A stretch of 64,000 bases of DNA, from the NCBI RefSeq assembly GCF_000169435.1, contig NZ_AAYB01000001.1:930001-994000 (forward strand), read 5' to 3'. The notes under the pieces were generated by a model that worked only from the letters and a program-made list of their open reading frames with translations, ran no database searches and was not told the origin of the DNA. The translations under genes and the position numbers were made by a program. The DNA comes from Roseobacter sp. CCS2 (GTDB lineage Bacteria > Pseudomonadota > Alphaproteobacteria > Rhodobacterales > Rhodobacteraceae). Positions within the stretch are counted from its first letter, which is position 1. Each line of letters opens with the position of its first letter. Positions 37,844 through 46,654 of this stretch are shown piece by piece.

Positions 37844-37861
37844 TGTCAACTTTTCTTTACA
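37844..37861. promoter_or_regulatory. PpsR/CrtJ-type palindrome at bchC (distal)
   Basis: TGTCAACTTTTCTTTACA, TGT-N12-ACA; 7 bp from the proximal copy. The pair has the tandem spacing expected for cooperative CrtJ/PpsR binding, as at the R. capsulatus bchC promoter. It overlaps the last codons of crtF. Confidence 0.85.
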
Positions 37862-38994
37862 CCCTCTATAACCGAGGTGATATAAGCCCTGCGCGGTCGA
37901 GGCATCTGGATTTCATCAAAGCCTGCTTGCGCCAGCAGCGCCGCGATCTGTGCTTGGGATCGTGCACGCCCCGTACGCATCGCCGCGCAATAAAGCGCAA
38001 AATACGCGTCGCCCGCCCGCTGCGGGCTGTCGCCGCCAGTCATGGGTTCAGAAATCAGGATGCGGCCACCTGCGGGCAACGCATCATGAACAGCGTTGAG
38101 CAAGGCAATCACCGTTTCATCCGCGTGATCGTATAACACGCGCACAAGGCTGATGATATCAGCACCTTGTGGCAGCGGGTCGTCCCGAAAGGACCCAGGT
38201 ACGATGTCAACGCGATCAGCAAGCTGCGCATCATCAAAACGTTTTGCGGCCGCCGGCACGACAGCAGGCAGATCAAAAAGGGTCATCTTCAGATGTGTAT
38301 GGGCCGTACCAACGGCGGCTAGAAACGCGCCGGTTCCGCCGCCCACATCAAGGATATGCTGGGCGTCGGAAAACTTGACTGTGGCAAGCGTATCTTCTGC
38401 CACCAGAACCTGACTATCCGTCATGAGCTGCGAATACTTGGCCGTTGTTATCGGGTCCGTCGCACCGCTTGCACCAAAGACATATGGCCAGAATTCCGCT
38501 AATTCAGTTTCAACCTCACCTTTGAAGAATGCGACCGGATCGGCCAAATCCAAGTAAAGCACATCATGGTGATCAATCATCCCCGCCAACCCCGGAACAC
38601 CCGCCAATGCGGCCCCGCGCGTGGTCAGCGCATAGCGCCCGGACCGGCGGCGCTTAAGCAGGCCAATTGCTGTTGCAGCGCTTAATAATAGGGGCATGCG
38701 ATCTGGCGGCATCCCAGCCTCAAGAGCCAATGCATCGGCAGTCATTTCGCGGTCCAAAAGCATATCCGGCAGCTTAAGCCGCACAAAGGCCTGCAAGATC
38801 TGGCTGTGGCAAAACCCGGCCACCAGATCGAACATCGCTTCACCTTCGGATTTTACGAAACGGCGGGTTAAAGGAAAACGTGCAGCCCAGCTTTGAAATC
38901 CACGTGACGCCACAAGGCGGGTCAAACGGCCAGATCGCTTAACTGCCCCACGCGGCAACGCAGGTTTAGGTGCAGGGATGTCGAGGTCTTTCAT
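37846..38994 (-). CDS. crtF: Hydroxyneurosporene/spheroidene-pathway O-methyltransferase CrtF
   Basis: 382 residues. SAM-binding motif HILDVGGGTGAFLAAV, a winged N-terminal dimerisation region (FCHSQILQAFVRLKLPDMLL) and VRVLYDHADETVIALLNAVH, as in plant-type O-methyltransferases. Methylates the 1-hydroxy group of demethylspheroidene-type carotenoids. Starts on the last base of the crtE stop (TAATG). A PpsR-type site overlaps its 3' end. Confidence 0.94.
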   Translation of the reverse strand: MKDLDIPAPKPALPRGAVKRSGRLTRLVASRGFQSWAARFPLTRRFVKSEGEAMFDLVAGFCHSQILQAFVRLKLPDMLLDREMTADALALEAGMPPDRMPLLLSAATAIGLLKRRRSGRYALTTRGAALAGVPGLAGMIDHHDVLYLDLADPVAFFKGEVETELAEFWPYVFGASGATDPITTAKYSQLMTDSQVLVAEDTLATVKFSDAQHILDVGGGTGAFLAAVGTAHTHLKMTLFDLPAVVPAAAKRFDDAQLADRVDIVPGSFRDDPLPQGADIISLVRVLYDHADETVIALLNAVHDALPAGGRILISEPMTGGDSPQRAGDAYFALYCAAMRTGRARSQAQIAALLAQAGFDEIQMPRPRRAYITSVIEGVKKS

Positions 38995-39875
38995 TACTCG
39001 CCGGGAACAGTGGGCCTGCCGCGCGCACCCGCAGGCACCAGTTTATCGGCATAGGCCCGGACCATCTGCGCCAATGCAGCCTCACCGGGGCATGACGGGA
39101 TTGACGAAATAGCCCCGCCCAGAATGTCATCAAAACGCTGAATCGCACCCTGCACACCATATGATGCAACCGCATTGGGGCGACCATGCAGATCGTCTTG
39201 TCCGGCTGGTTTGCCCAAGGTCTGTTCGTCACATAGCGCATCACGCAAATCGTCGGCAACTTGGAATGCCTCACCAATGCGTGCGCCCAATTCTTCCCAC
39301 GGCTCTGCCTCTTGACCGGCGGCCACGGCACCCATTTGGGTCGCGGCAATGAACAAGGCACCCGTCTTGGCCTGATGATAGGCCGACAGATCAATCTGAT
39401 CTTCGCTTTCCCAGCCCTGGCCTGCACAGATACCAAAGGGCATGCCCGTCCGCGTGCCAAGGATGTCGATCAGGCGCAGCGCACGGTCGGGCATATCGGA
39501 TGCAGCGCGTGCCAAAATCTGAAAACCCATGATGATCAGGCTATCACCGGCAAGAACCGCCAAAGGTTCGGAATACGCGCGATGCACGGCGGGCTTGCCC
39601 CGCCGCATATCGGCATCATCGAAACAAGGCAGGTCGTCATGGACAAGGCTGGCGCAATGGATCACTTCCAACGCGACGCCAGCTGCATTCGTCAGTTCGG
39701 GACGATCATCGCCACAGGCCATCGCCACAGACGTCAGGATCGTCGGCCTAATACGCGCACCGCCCGGGGTGACGGCATATTCCAACGCAGCCGCAAGCTT
39801 GGCCGGGGCAACACCGCCCTGACCAGACGCAATCGCCTGCGCCATTGTCGCGTCAATCCGCTCTGAGATTCTCAT
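38994..39875 (-). CDS. crtE: Geranylgeranyl diphosphate synthase CrtE
   Basis: 293 residues. First Asp-rich motif DDLPCFDDADMRRGKPAVHR and second ADDLRD in FQVADDLRDALCDE; both are needed for Mg-diphosphate binding in chain elongation. Supplies GGPP for carotenoids and for the bacteriochlorophyll tail. ATG at 39875 with AGGAG upstream. Head of the leftward superoperon, divergent from crtD; the shared 84-bp interval has a PpsR-type site. Confidence 0.95.
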   Translation of the reverse strand: MRISERIDATMAQAIASGQGGVAPAKLAAALEYAVTPGGARIRPTILTSVAMACGDDRPELTNAAGVALEVIHCASLVHDDLPCFDDADMRRGKPAVHRAYSEPLAVLAGDSLIIMGFQILARAASDMPDRALRLIDILGTRTGMPFGICAGQGWESEDQIDLSAYHQAKTGALFIAATQMGAVAAGQEAEPWEELGARIGEAFQVADDLRDALCDEQTLGKPAGQDDLHGRPNAVASYGVQGAIQRFDDILGGAISSIPSCPGEAALAQMVRAYADKLVPAGARGRPTVPGE

Positions 39876-39899
39876 GCGCGTCTCCTTTGCAATCTATAG

Positions 39900-39917
39900 T
39901 GTCTATTTTAGTTTACA
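39900..39917. promoter_or_regulatory. PpsR/CrtJ-type palindrome between crtE and crtD
   Basis: TGTCTATTTTAGTTTACA (TGT-N12-ACA). It lies 25 bp from the crtE ATG and 43 bp from the crtD ATG. Next to it is a near-palindrome TTTACAT-ATGTCA-ATGTAAA (39912-39931) containing another TGTCA half-site, so two dimers may bind. Confidence 0.8.
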
Positions 39918-39959
39918 TATGTCAATGTAAATTAGAATTAACGGAGACTCAGAAGGCGG

Positions 39960-41513
39960 ATGAAAGCCGACAAGCCCAAAATCGTTATCATCGGCGCCGG
40001 AATCGGCGGATTGGCCGCAGCCTTGCGGCTTAGCCATCAAGGCTGTGATGTGACAGTTTTGGATATGCACGGCGCGCCCGGCGGCAAAATGCGCACGGTT
40101 GCATCCGATGCCGGGCCAGTGGATGCCGGACCGACGGTACTCACGATGCGGCCTGTCTTTGAGGCGCTGTTTGCAGATGCGGGTGAAACACTCAGCGATC
40201 ATCTTACCCTGCAACCACTGACGACGATTGCACGGCACTACTGGGATGATGGGGCAACGCTTGATCTGAATGCGGACCCTGCCAAAAGCCTGTCCAATGT
40301 TGCAGCGGCCTTTGGAACACAGGCCGCGCATGAATTTGAGGCCTTCTCGGCACGGGCGCAACGCCTCTTCAAAGCGTTTGACGCCCCAATGATGCGCACC
40401 GCTGAACCAAACCAAATGGCGGTGACCGAAGCAGTGCTAGGGCAGCCCAGCCTGATCCCGGATATGGCCCCGCATCGGACGCTGGCAGGTTTGCTCAAAC
40501 GATCATTCAGTGATCCGCGGCTGGCGCAGCTGTTTGGACGCTATGCCACCTATGTGGGCGGGTCGCCCTATGCGTCGCCTGCGATCCTGTCGCTGATCTG
40601 GCAGGCCGAAGCGCAAGGCGTTTGGTCGGTTGCAGGTGGCATGCACACACTGGCGCAGACCATCGCAGACCTTGCCGAAAAACGCGGTACGGCTTTCCAC
40701 TATGGCACAACGGCCACCCGCATCACCCGGCAGAATGGGCGCATCAACGGCGTACAAACTGATGAAGGACACTTCACAGCAGATACCGTACTATTTAACG
40801 GGGACCCCCGCGCATTGGCGAAAGGGTTACTTGGCGAAAGGGTGCAAGCGGCAGTCAGTCGAAAACACACTGAACCGCGCAGCCTATCCGCCTTTGTCCA
40901 CGCCTTTGCCGCCGCCCCCAGCGGTATTGATCTTGCACATCACACCGTCTTTTTCGGGCACGATCCCCGGTCCGAGTTCAAGGCGCTCGCCAAAGGTGAG
41001 ATGCCTGCCGACGCTACCCTTTACCTTTGCGCCCAAGACCACGGACATGCCGCCGCCAATGCCTTGCAACGGTTCGAGATCATCATGAATGGCCCGCCCG
41101 TCCCGCGCGATCCTGCTAAGGAGAAAGCCCCATGTCAGACACAGATTTTCGAGCGGCTCCGCGACTTCGGCCTGACCTTCAGCCCAACGCCGGGACCGGA
41201 CGCGTTGACGACACCGCAGGGCTTCGACGCGCTGTTTCCCGCGAGCAGCGGTTCCCTTTACGGGCAGAGCCCACATGGGCTGATGGCAGCCTTCAAACGC
41301 CCGACGGCACGGACGAAAGTGCCGGGGCTGTATCTGTGCGGGGGCGGGGCACATCCGGGGGCGGGGGCGCCGATGGCGACACTCTCCGCCATGCACGCGG
41401 TCGCGGCGATCATGACGGACCATGCTTCCACCTTGACGTCCCGCCCAACGGCTACGCGTGGTGGTACGTTGACGGGATCAGCGACTGCGGGACGAAAGCG
41501 GTCTCTGTCATAG
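39960..41513 (+). CDS. crtD: Methoxyneurosporene dehydrogenase CrtD
   Basis: 517 residues. FAD-binding N-terminus KIVIIGAGIGGLAAALRLSH, phytoene-desaturase-type middle region (YATYVGGSPYASPAILSLIW) and C-terminal signature LYLCGGGAHPGAGAPMATLS. Introduces the C-3,4 double bond in spheroidene synthesis. Its last about 60 codons, including STLTSRPTATRGGTLTGSAT, overlap the start of crtC in another frame. Divergent from crtE and likely repressed by PpsR. Confidence 0.95.
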   Translation: MKADKPKIVIIGAGIGGLAAALRLSHQGCDVTVLDMHGAPGGKMRTVASDAGPVDAGPTVLTMRPVFEALFADAGETLSDHLTLQPLTTIARHYWDDGATLDLNADPAKSLSNVAAAFGTQAAHEFEAFSARAQRLFKAFDAPMMRTAEPNQMAVTEAVLGQPSLIPDMAPHRTLAGLLKRSFSDPRLAQLFGRYATYVGGSPYASPAILSLIWQAEAQGVWSVAGGMHTLAQTIADLAEKRGTAFHYGTTATRITRQNGRINGVQTDEGHFTADTVLFNGDPRALAKGLLGERVQAAVSRKHTEPRSLSAFVHAFAAAPSGIDLAHHTVFFGHDPRSEFKALAKGEMPADATLYLCAQDHGHAAANALQRFEIIMNGPPVPRDPAKEKAPCQTQIFERLRDFGLTFSPTPGPDALTTPQGFDALFPASSGSLYGQSPHGLMAAFKRPTARTKVPGLYLCGGGAHPGAGAPMATLSAMHAVAAIMTDHASTLTSRPTATRGGTLTGSATAGRKRSLS

Positions 41514-42346
41514 GATTTATCGGATCGGTGTTTTCGCCGTGGTACGCATGGTCAGGGCGCAAAGACCCTGCCAACCACTGCTGCATCAATGTGGCAACCT
41601 ACGGTCCCGGCGGGCGGTTCACGATGACGGACCGTGGGCGCGAGGCGCTGACAACCACCACGAACACCTTGACCGTCGGCCCGTCGAATATGCATTGGAA
41701 CGGCAACGCTTTGGTCATCAATATCAACGAGGTCAGCAGCCCGCCGTTGATCAGCCGCGTGAAGGGGCAAATCACGATCACGCCGCATGCAATGACCAAC
41801 GTCGAACTGCCCCTCACCCCCGACGGCGCACATATCTGGCGGCCCTTCGCGCCGTCCTCTGACATCAAAGTTGATCTGGATGCCAAAGGCTGGCAATGGT
41901 CCGGCCACGGCTATTTCGACAGCAACTTTGGGACAAGGTCACTGGAAGAGGATTTCAGCTTTTGGACATGGGGCCGCTACCCGACCAAGGCGGGCGCGAC
42001 CTGCATCTACGACGCAGTGCGACGCGATGGCACGACATTGGACACGGCAATTGCGTTTGACGGGGACGGCCAGGCCAAGATCGTCAACGCCCCACCCCGC
42101 ACCCGTTTCAAACGGTCCCTCTGGCAAGTCATGCGCGAAACCCGCGCTGATCCGGGCGTGATGCCGAAACAAGTGCTGCCCATGCTGGACGCGCCGTTCT
42201 ATTCACGGTCTGCCGTGCAGACGCAGCTTGATGGGGAATTCGTGACAGGCGTGCATGAGGCGCTGGATTTGAACAGGTTCCGGTCGCCGTTGCTTAAGCC
42301 AATGCTGGCGGTCAGGGTGCCGAGGCGGAAGGGGTGGAGCGGTTAG
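41336..42346 (+). CDS. crtC: Hydroxyneurosporene synthase (acyclic carotenoid hydratase) CrtC
   Basis: Adds water across C-1,2 of neurosporene-type carotenoids. Conserved blocks: FHLDVPPNGYAWWYVDGISD, IGFIGSVFSPWYAWSGRKDP, NVATYGPGGRFTMTDRGREA and GHGYFDSNFGTRSLEEDFSF. No ATG lies near the start of homology (about 41424). Two in-frame starts exist: GTG 41336 (336 aa, weak GGGG SD) and ATG 41132 (404 aa, perfect AAGGAG 8 nt upstream). I use the shorter because the extra N-terminus is an alternative reading of conserved crtD sequence, but the SD favours the longer. Both overlap crtD strongly. Confidence 0.85.
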   Translation: MRGRGTSGGGGADGDTLRHARGRGDHDGPCFHLDVPPNGYAWWYVDGISDCGTKAVSVIGFIGSVFSPWYAWSGRKDPANHCCINVATYGPGGRFTMTDRGREALTTTTNTLTVGPSNMHWNGNALVININEVSSPPLISRVKGQITITPHAMTNVELPLTPDGAHIWRPFAPSSDIKVDLDAKGWQWSGHGYFDSNFGTRSLEEDFSFWTWGRYPTKAGATCIYDAVRRDGTTLDTAIAFDGDGQAKIVNAPPRTRFKRSLWQVMRETRADPGVMPKQVLPMLDAPFYSRSAVQTQLDGEFVTGVHEALDLNRFRSPLLKPMLAVRVPRRKGWSG

Positions 42347-42426
42347 GGTCTGGTTTGAGACCGTTTCGACCAATGCTGCGCTAAATGCGAATGGCGACTT
42401 TCGGTATCAGACATATTCAAACCCAT

Positions 42427-42891
42427 CTACGTAACTTGTGAGCGAGTTCGCTTCCGCCAAAGATATAAAGCGCCAATGAAAAAGCATATTCCTCCCAAAA
42501 CAGAAAAGACTTTACCCATTGATGTGTAAAACTTCATCATACTCACACTTCGAATTTCGCCAGCCTCCCAATCAACCCGCCCATCAACAATGTCGCCGTC
42601 ATTGTGGGGTTTGGGGCTGACCCATGCCGATCCTGAATATGTTATGGATGTTCCGTCATTTTGAAGGGCTTTAAAAAGAGGCCTGTAAACGATTCCATTG
42701 TCGCTTCTTCGGCTTTCCATGGATACGACATGCACTTCTTCCACCACAGAGCGCGCTGAGAACGCACTACTTGAATAGATGAAATACAGTCCAACGATGC
42801 TGAAAATCATTCCATTTAGGACTGCGATATAGGGTAGCATTTTCAGACATTTGACATAGAAATCGGCAAAGCTTGTTGGCATGGAAAGCAT
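42427..42891 (-). CDS. DUF3592-family membrane protein
   Basis: 154 residues from ATG 42891 (42882 is an alternative; neither has an SD). Two membrane helices flank a beta-rich loop: VHVVSMESRRSDNGIVYRPLF, GSAWVSPKPHNDGDIVDGRVDW, MKFYTSMGKVFSVLGGICFF. This helix-loop-helix with a YRP.F strand is the DUF3592 pattern, of unknown function. The gene is more AT-rich than its photosynthesis and transport neighbours and is monocistronic, suggesting late arrival. Confidence 0.75.
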   Translation of the reverse strand: MLSMPTSFADFYVKCLKMLPYIAVLNGMIFSIVGLYFIYSSSAFSARSVVEEVHVVSMESRRSDNGIVYRPLFKALQNDGTSITYSGSAWVSPKPHNDGDIVDGRVDWEAGEIRSVSMMKFYTSMGKVFSVLGGICFFIGALYLWRKRTRSQVT

Positions 42892-43068
42892 GATATGGCA
42901 CCAAAGAAAAGTTTGTTTATCGACGCCTATCCCAAAAGAGCCACGACTTGAATATTGTACCACCTTGTTCGCCGAATTTTGTTTGGCGAGAAATCAGACG
43001 TTTAACAAATACGGCCATTGGCGCGACTGCGGCCAAAGCCCGCTCCGTCCCGCATACCCGCCCTTCAC
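42892..43068. other. Intergenic region upstream of the DUF3592 gene
   Basis: 177 bp, AT-rich at its left end. It includes a weak inverted repeat CGCC/GGCG around AATTTTGTTT (about 42968-42985). No gene or clear terminator. Confidence 0.4.
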
Positions 43069-43704
43069 TCACCCACCCAAAGTCACAATCACCCCACCTG
43101 CCGCCTGTGCATCATCAGCATCATGCGTCACCATCAGCACCGGCAATTGCCGCACCTTTGCCCGGTCAAAGACCATATCGCGCACTTGTGCCCGCAGCGC
43201 TGCATCCAGCCGTGAGAACGGCTCATCCAGCAGCAGCCCGCAAGGCTCTGACAGCAGCATCCGCATTAAGGCAACACGCGCTTTTTGCCCACCCGACAGC
43301 GTCGCTGGATCACGGTCTGCGAAACCGCTCAGCCCGACCTCATCCAGTGCTTCTGCGATCTTCGCTTTGCGCTGTGCCGCCGACCCACCGGGCTGCAATC
43401 CAAACGCCAGATTGGCCCCGACCGACAAATGCGGGAACAGCAGGTCATCCTGAAACAGGATGCCGACCCGCCGCTGGTGCGAGGCGGCATGGGTGATGTT
43501 GTGCCCATCCAACCAAACCTCGCCCGTGGCCATGAAATCAGGCGCAAGCGTGCCGGTGATAAACGCCAGCAAGGTCGATTTGCCCACCCCAGACGGCCCC
43601 ATGACCGTCAACACCTCACCCGGGGCGATGTCATGGTTCACCGACAACAGCGGCGCGCCTTCTTTGGTGATCGTTACATCACGCAGGGCCAATCCCTTAT
43701 CCAT
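43069..43704 (-). CDS. YnjD-like ABC transporter ATP-binding protein
   Basis: 211 residues. Walker A GPSGVGKST (36-44), signature LSGGQKARVALMRMLLS, Walker B GLLLDEPFSRLDA and switch His in VTHDADDAQAA. The short size and the partners (YnjC- and YnjB-like, plus a YnjF-like enzyme) match the ynjBCD set of enterobacteria, whose substrate is not established. Energises import with the YnjC-like permease, which it overlaps by 8 bp. Confidence 0.88.
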   Translation of the reverse strand: MDKGLALRDVTITKEGAPLLSVNHDIAPGEVLTVMGPSGVGKSTLLAFITGTLAPDFMATGEVWLDGHNITHAASHQRRVGILFQDDLLFPHLSVGANLAFGLQPGGSAAQRKAKIAEALDEVGLSGFADRDPATLSGGQKARVALMRMLLSEPCGLLLDEPFSRLDAALRAQVRDMVFDRAKVRQLPVLMVTHDADDAQAAGGVIVTLGG

Positions 43705-45391
43705 GTCGCAACCCTTTTCTGTTTCGCCACACCACTGCGGGGATCAGCAAAGCCAGTGCAAATGGCACCAAAGCTGCGCCTGTCTGCATCAACCCGTAAA
43801 CCCCAATCGCACGGCGATCACCGCCAGAGGCCAGCGCCACAGCCTCGGTCGTCAGTGTCGCAACGCGGCCCCCGCCAATCAGCAGCGTTGCCAGATACTG
43901 CCCGACAGATACAGCCAATCCAACGGCCAAAGCCGTCAGGATCGGGCGCAACAGCATTGGCAAACGCACGCGCCACAGCACACCATTCGGGCTCGCGCGC
44001 AACGCAGCGGCAATCGTACCCATACGGGTGTCCCATGCGCGAAACGGGTCAGCCAACGACAAGAACACATATGGCAAAACAAAAACCAGATGTGCCAATA
44101 TCACGGGTATGCGCCCCACATCCGCACCAAGGCTCAACATCAGGGTTTGCAGCCCCGGCAGGAATGCCGTCTGCGGGATCAGCAGTGGCAGATAAAGCAA
44201 CCACACCGCGCGCTGGCTGAAAGACAAACCATAGCGATACTCAGCTTCTAAACACCCAATCGTCAGGATCAACGCCGCCAAAGCGACGGTCACGGCAATC
44301 AAGGCCGTTTCACCCAGCGCGTCTAACGTGCCGGGGCCAAAGCGCATCCAATTGCGCCATGTGAATGCATCTGGAAAAGCGTCAGGAAAGCCCCAAAAGC
44401 CGGCAAAAGACCAGATTGTCAGCACAACAAGACCAAGCAGAACGCTAAGCGCGCACAATGTCCCGGCGATCAATGCACCCACGGCCACAACGCCATCCGC
44501 CTTGCCGCGTGCACCGGATGCGATCCAGCGCGCACCCAAGCGCGCCACAACGTATTCACCAAACCGCCAAAAGACCAATGCGCCAATGACCAGCCCCAGT
44601 TGCAGCAAAGCGCCCGCTGCCGCTTCCAGCCGCATGGCAAGATCAGGATCAGACATCCATTTGACGATTTGAACGGACAAGGATGGTGGCGTATTGGGGC
44701 CAAGAATGACTGCGACATCCACAACAGACATGGAATAGGCCAAGACCACATAAATCGGCGGCCTGATTTGCGCATAAACACGCGGGAATACGGTCTTCAA
44801 CCAGCCTGTCACCCGCCCGTACCCTAACGCCTGCGATATCGCGACGCTGCGCTGCGCATCGGCTTGCCCAAGGGCCGCGAGGGTGATCAACAGCAGAAAC
44901 GGCACCTCCTTGACGATGAGACCTGCGGTCATCGTCAGACCCCAGGTGTCTTGCACAATCAGCAGGTCCGGCGGGCGGTCCCACCCGGTAACGCCCGGCG
45001 ACAACAAGCGAGAGATCCAACCCGAAGGTGCAATAAGAAAGGCCAAACCAAAGGCCGCTGCCGCATGCGGTACGGACAACAATGGCGACAAAAGTCGCTC
45101 TAACGCGCGAAAGGGTTTTGTACCTGACCAGCCCGCTGTCACTAACATCACAATCGCTAGCGATATGGATGTGGCCAATAACCCCGTCGAGATTGACAAG
45201 AACATCGCCCGTGGCAGGCCCGCCCAATCAAACAAATCGCGGAATGGGGCCAGCGACGGCCCCGTCAGCCCCGCTGCGGGTAAATGCCCGAACGCGGGCA
45301 GCAGCGTACCCCACAGGCCAGCCGCAACCGGACCCAACATTGCAAGCAATGTCAGGATCGGCAAAAGCGGAAGAAAGCGGCGGCGGTTCAT
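43697..45391 (-). CDS. YnjC-like ABC transporter double permease
   Basis: 564 residues with about 12 membrane helices in two homologous halves, each holding a binding-protein-dependent transport loop (GYGRVTGWLKTVFPRVYAQI in the first; GTIAAALRASPNGVLWRVRL in the second; E-A-A-like motifs contacting the ATPase). Fused permeases of this kind occur in iron/thiamine-type and YnjC importers. 51 bp after the ynjB-like gene and 8-bp overlap with the ATPase. Confidence 0.87.
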   Translation of the reverse strand: MNRRRFLPLLPILTLLAMLGPVAAGLWGTLLPAFGHLPAAGLTGPSLAPFRDLFDWAGLPRAMFLSISTGLLATSISLAIVMLVTAGWSGTKPFRALERLLSPLLSVPHAAAAFGLAFLIAPSGWISRLLSPGVTGWDRPPDLLIVQDTWGLTMTAGLIVKEVPFLLLITLAALGQADAQRSVAISQALGYGRVTGWLKTVFPRVYAQIRPPIYVVLAYSMSVVDVAVILGPNTPPSLSVQIVKWMSDPDLAMRLEAAAGALLQLGLVIGALVFWRFGEYVVARLGARWIASGARGKADGVVAVGALIAGTLCALSVLLGLVVLTIWSFAGFWGFPDAFPDAFTWRNWMRFGPGTLDALGETALIAVTVALAALILTIGCLEAEYRYGLSFSQRAVWLLYLPLLIPQTAFLPGLQTLMLSLGADVGRIPVILAHLVFVLPYVFLSLADPFRAWDTRMGTIAAALRASPNGVLWRVRLPMLLRPILTALAVGLAVSVGQYLATLLIGGGRVATLTTEAVALASGGDRRAIGVYGLMQTGAALVPFALALLIPAVVWRNRKGLRHG

Positions 45392-45442
45392 TCTAGCTCC
45401 CGGCCCGGGCAGAACCCGGGACGGGTCAGCATGGTTTTTGGA

Positions 45443-46642
45443 TTACTCGGACACACCGTAGCGTATCATCCAGTCATCAGCGATGCGGGTCGCCCAGCTT
45501 GGATGCGGTTCGTCTTGCACTGTGCCCAGTTCGGCAGGCGACAGCGTGGCAACACCCAACTCAAGCGCTTCAAACAATGCACGGTCATTGTCAGACAATG
45601 CATCCATGTTCAGCACAGTGCCATAACCCAAAATCGCAGGATCCTGCGCGCGCGCCTGTGCCTCTGGTGACATCAAGAAGTTTGCGACAACCATCGCACC
45701 CGCTTTGGAACCAGAGTTGTAAGGGATCGCCACAAATGACGCGTTACCGATCGTACCTTTGTCCAACACGAATGTGCGCACGGTGGGCGGTAATTCATTG
45801 TTGGCAATCGCAGTTGAAGCAGCACTAGGGCTGAACGAAATCGACAGGTCAAGTTCGCCATCGGCAATCAACGGGAACATGGCCGTGCCAGTGGGCGGAT
45901 AGGCCTTGCCTTCGCGCCATAGGTTCGGTGTCAGTTCATCCAGATAGGTCCAAAGAGGTGCGGTCACTTCGTCATAGTTTTCATCCGTCGCTGGATCAGC
46001 CAACACCGACGGATCAGGCAGAATATCAACCAAAACCTGCTTTAGAAACGTTGTCCCAAGGAAATCGGGTGGCTGTGGATAGCTAAAGCGACCGGGGTTG
46101 GCTTGGGTCCATTCTAACAGCGCCTGCATCGACCCAAGGCGGTCTGGCATATCAGCGGTGTCATGTACAAAGACAACCTGCGCCATTGCCCATGGGCTTT
46201 CAAACCCATCGGTGGGGACGGTAAAATCGGTCTGTACAGTCTTGCCTTCAACATCGACAAACGCCCAGTTCGGCAACTGTTCGGCGTAGGGGCCAAACAG
46301 CAGATCGGCGTCTTTCATTGCTGCAAAATTCGCGCCATTAATCCAGATCATGTCGATGGCGCCGTCATCATCTTCGCCGGCCTGCTTTTCAGACAGCACG
46401 CGGGTGACGGCATCGGCGGTATCAGTCAGCTTTACATGTTCCAGCGTCACACCATAGTCTTCCATCACACGATCACCGACCCAGGCAAGGAAATCGTTGG
46501 TTGTGGTCGACCCACCCCAAGCATTCCAAAATACAGTCTGCCCTTCAGCTTCGGATGTGACGGCGTCCCAATTTGCAGGATCAATGTCGGCCAACGCGGG
46601 CACGGGGGCCAGCAAAACGGCCAATACGGCGAGATGTTTCAT
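45443..46642 (-). CDS. YnjB-like ABC transporter periplasmic binding protein
   Basis: 399 residues. Signal peptide MKHLAVLAVLLAPVPALA, then a two-lobed binding-protein fold: GQTVFWNAWGGSTTTNDFLA, DMIWINGANFAAMK, FGPYAEQLPNW and SYPQPPDFLGTTFLKQ, which are typical of YnjB. Ligand unknown. First ABC gene of the leftward operon and 12 bp after the ynjF-like gene. Confidence 0.88.
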   Translation of the reverse strand: MKHLAVLAVLLAPVPALADIDPANWDAVTSEAEGQTVFWNAWGGSTTTNDFLAWVGDRVMEDYGVTLEHVKLTDTADAVTRVLSEKQAGEDDDGAIDMIWINGANFAAMKDADLLFGPYAEQLPNWAFVDVEGKTVQTDFTVPTDGFESPWAMAQVVFVHDTADMPDRLGSMQALLEWTQANPGRFSYPQPPDFLGTTFLKQVLVDILPDPSVLADPATDENYDEVTAPLWTYLDELTPNLWREGKAYPPTGTAMFPLIADGELDLSISFSPSAASTAIANNELPPTVRTFVLDKGTIGNASFVAIPYNSGSKAGAMVVANFLMSPEAQARAQDPAILGYGTVLNMDALSDNDRALFEALELGVATLSPAELGTVQDEPHPSWATRIADDWMIRYGVSE

Positions 46643-46654
46643 ATGTGTCGTCCT

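Noticed and set aside
43285..44251. Two overlapping rightward frames opposite the YnjCD-like genes
   Set aside because: Shadows of GC-rich transporter genes; no SD and no homology-like motifs.
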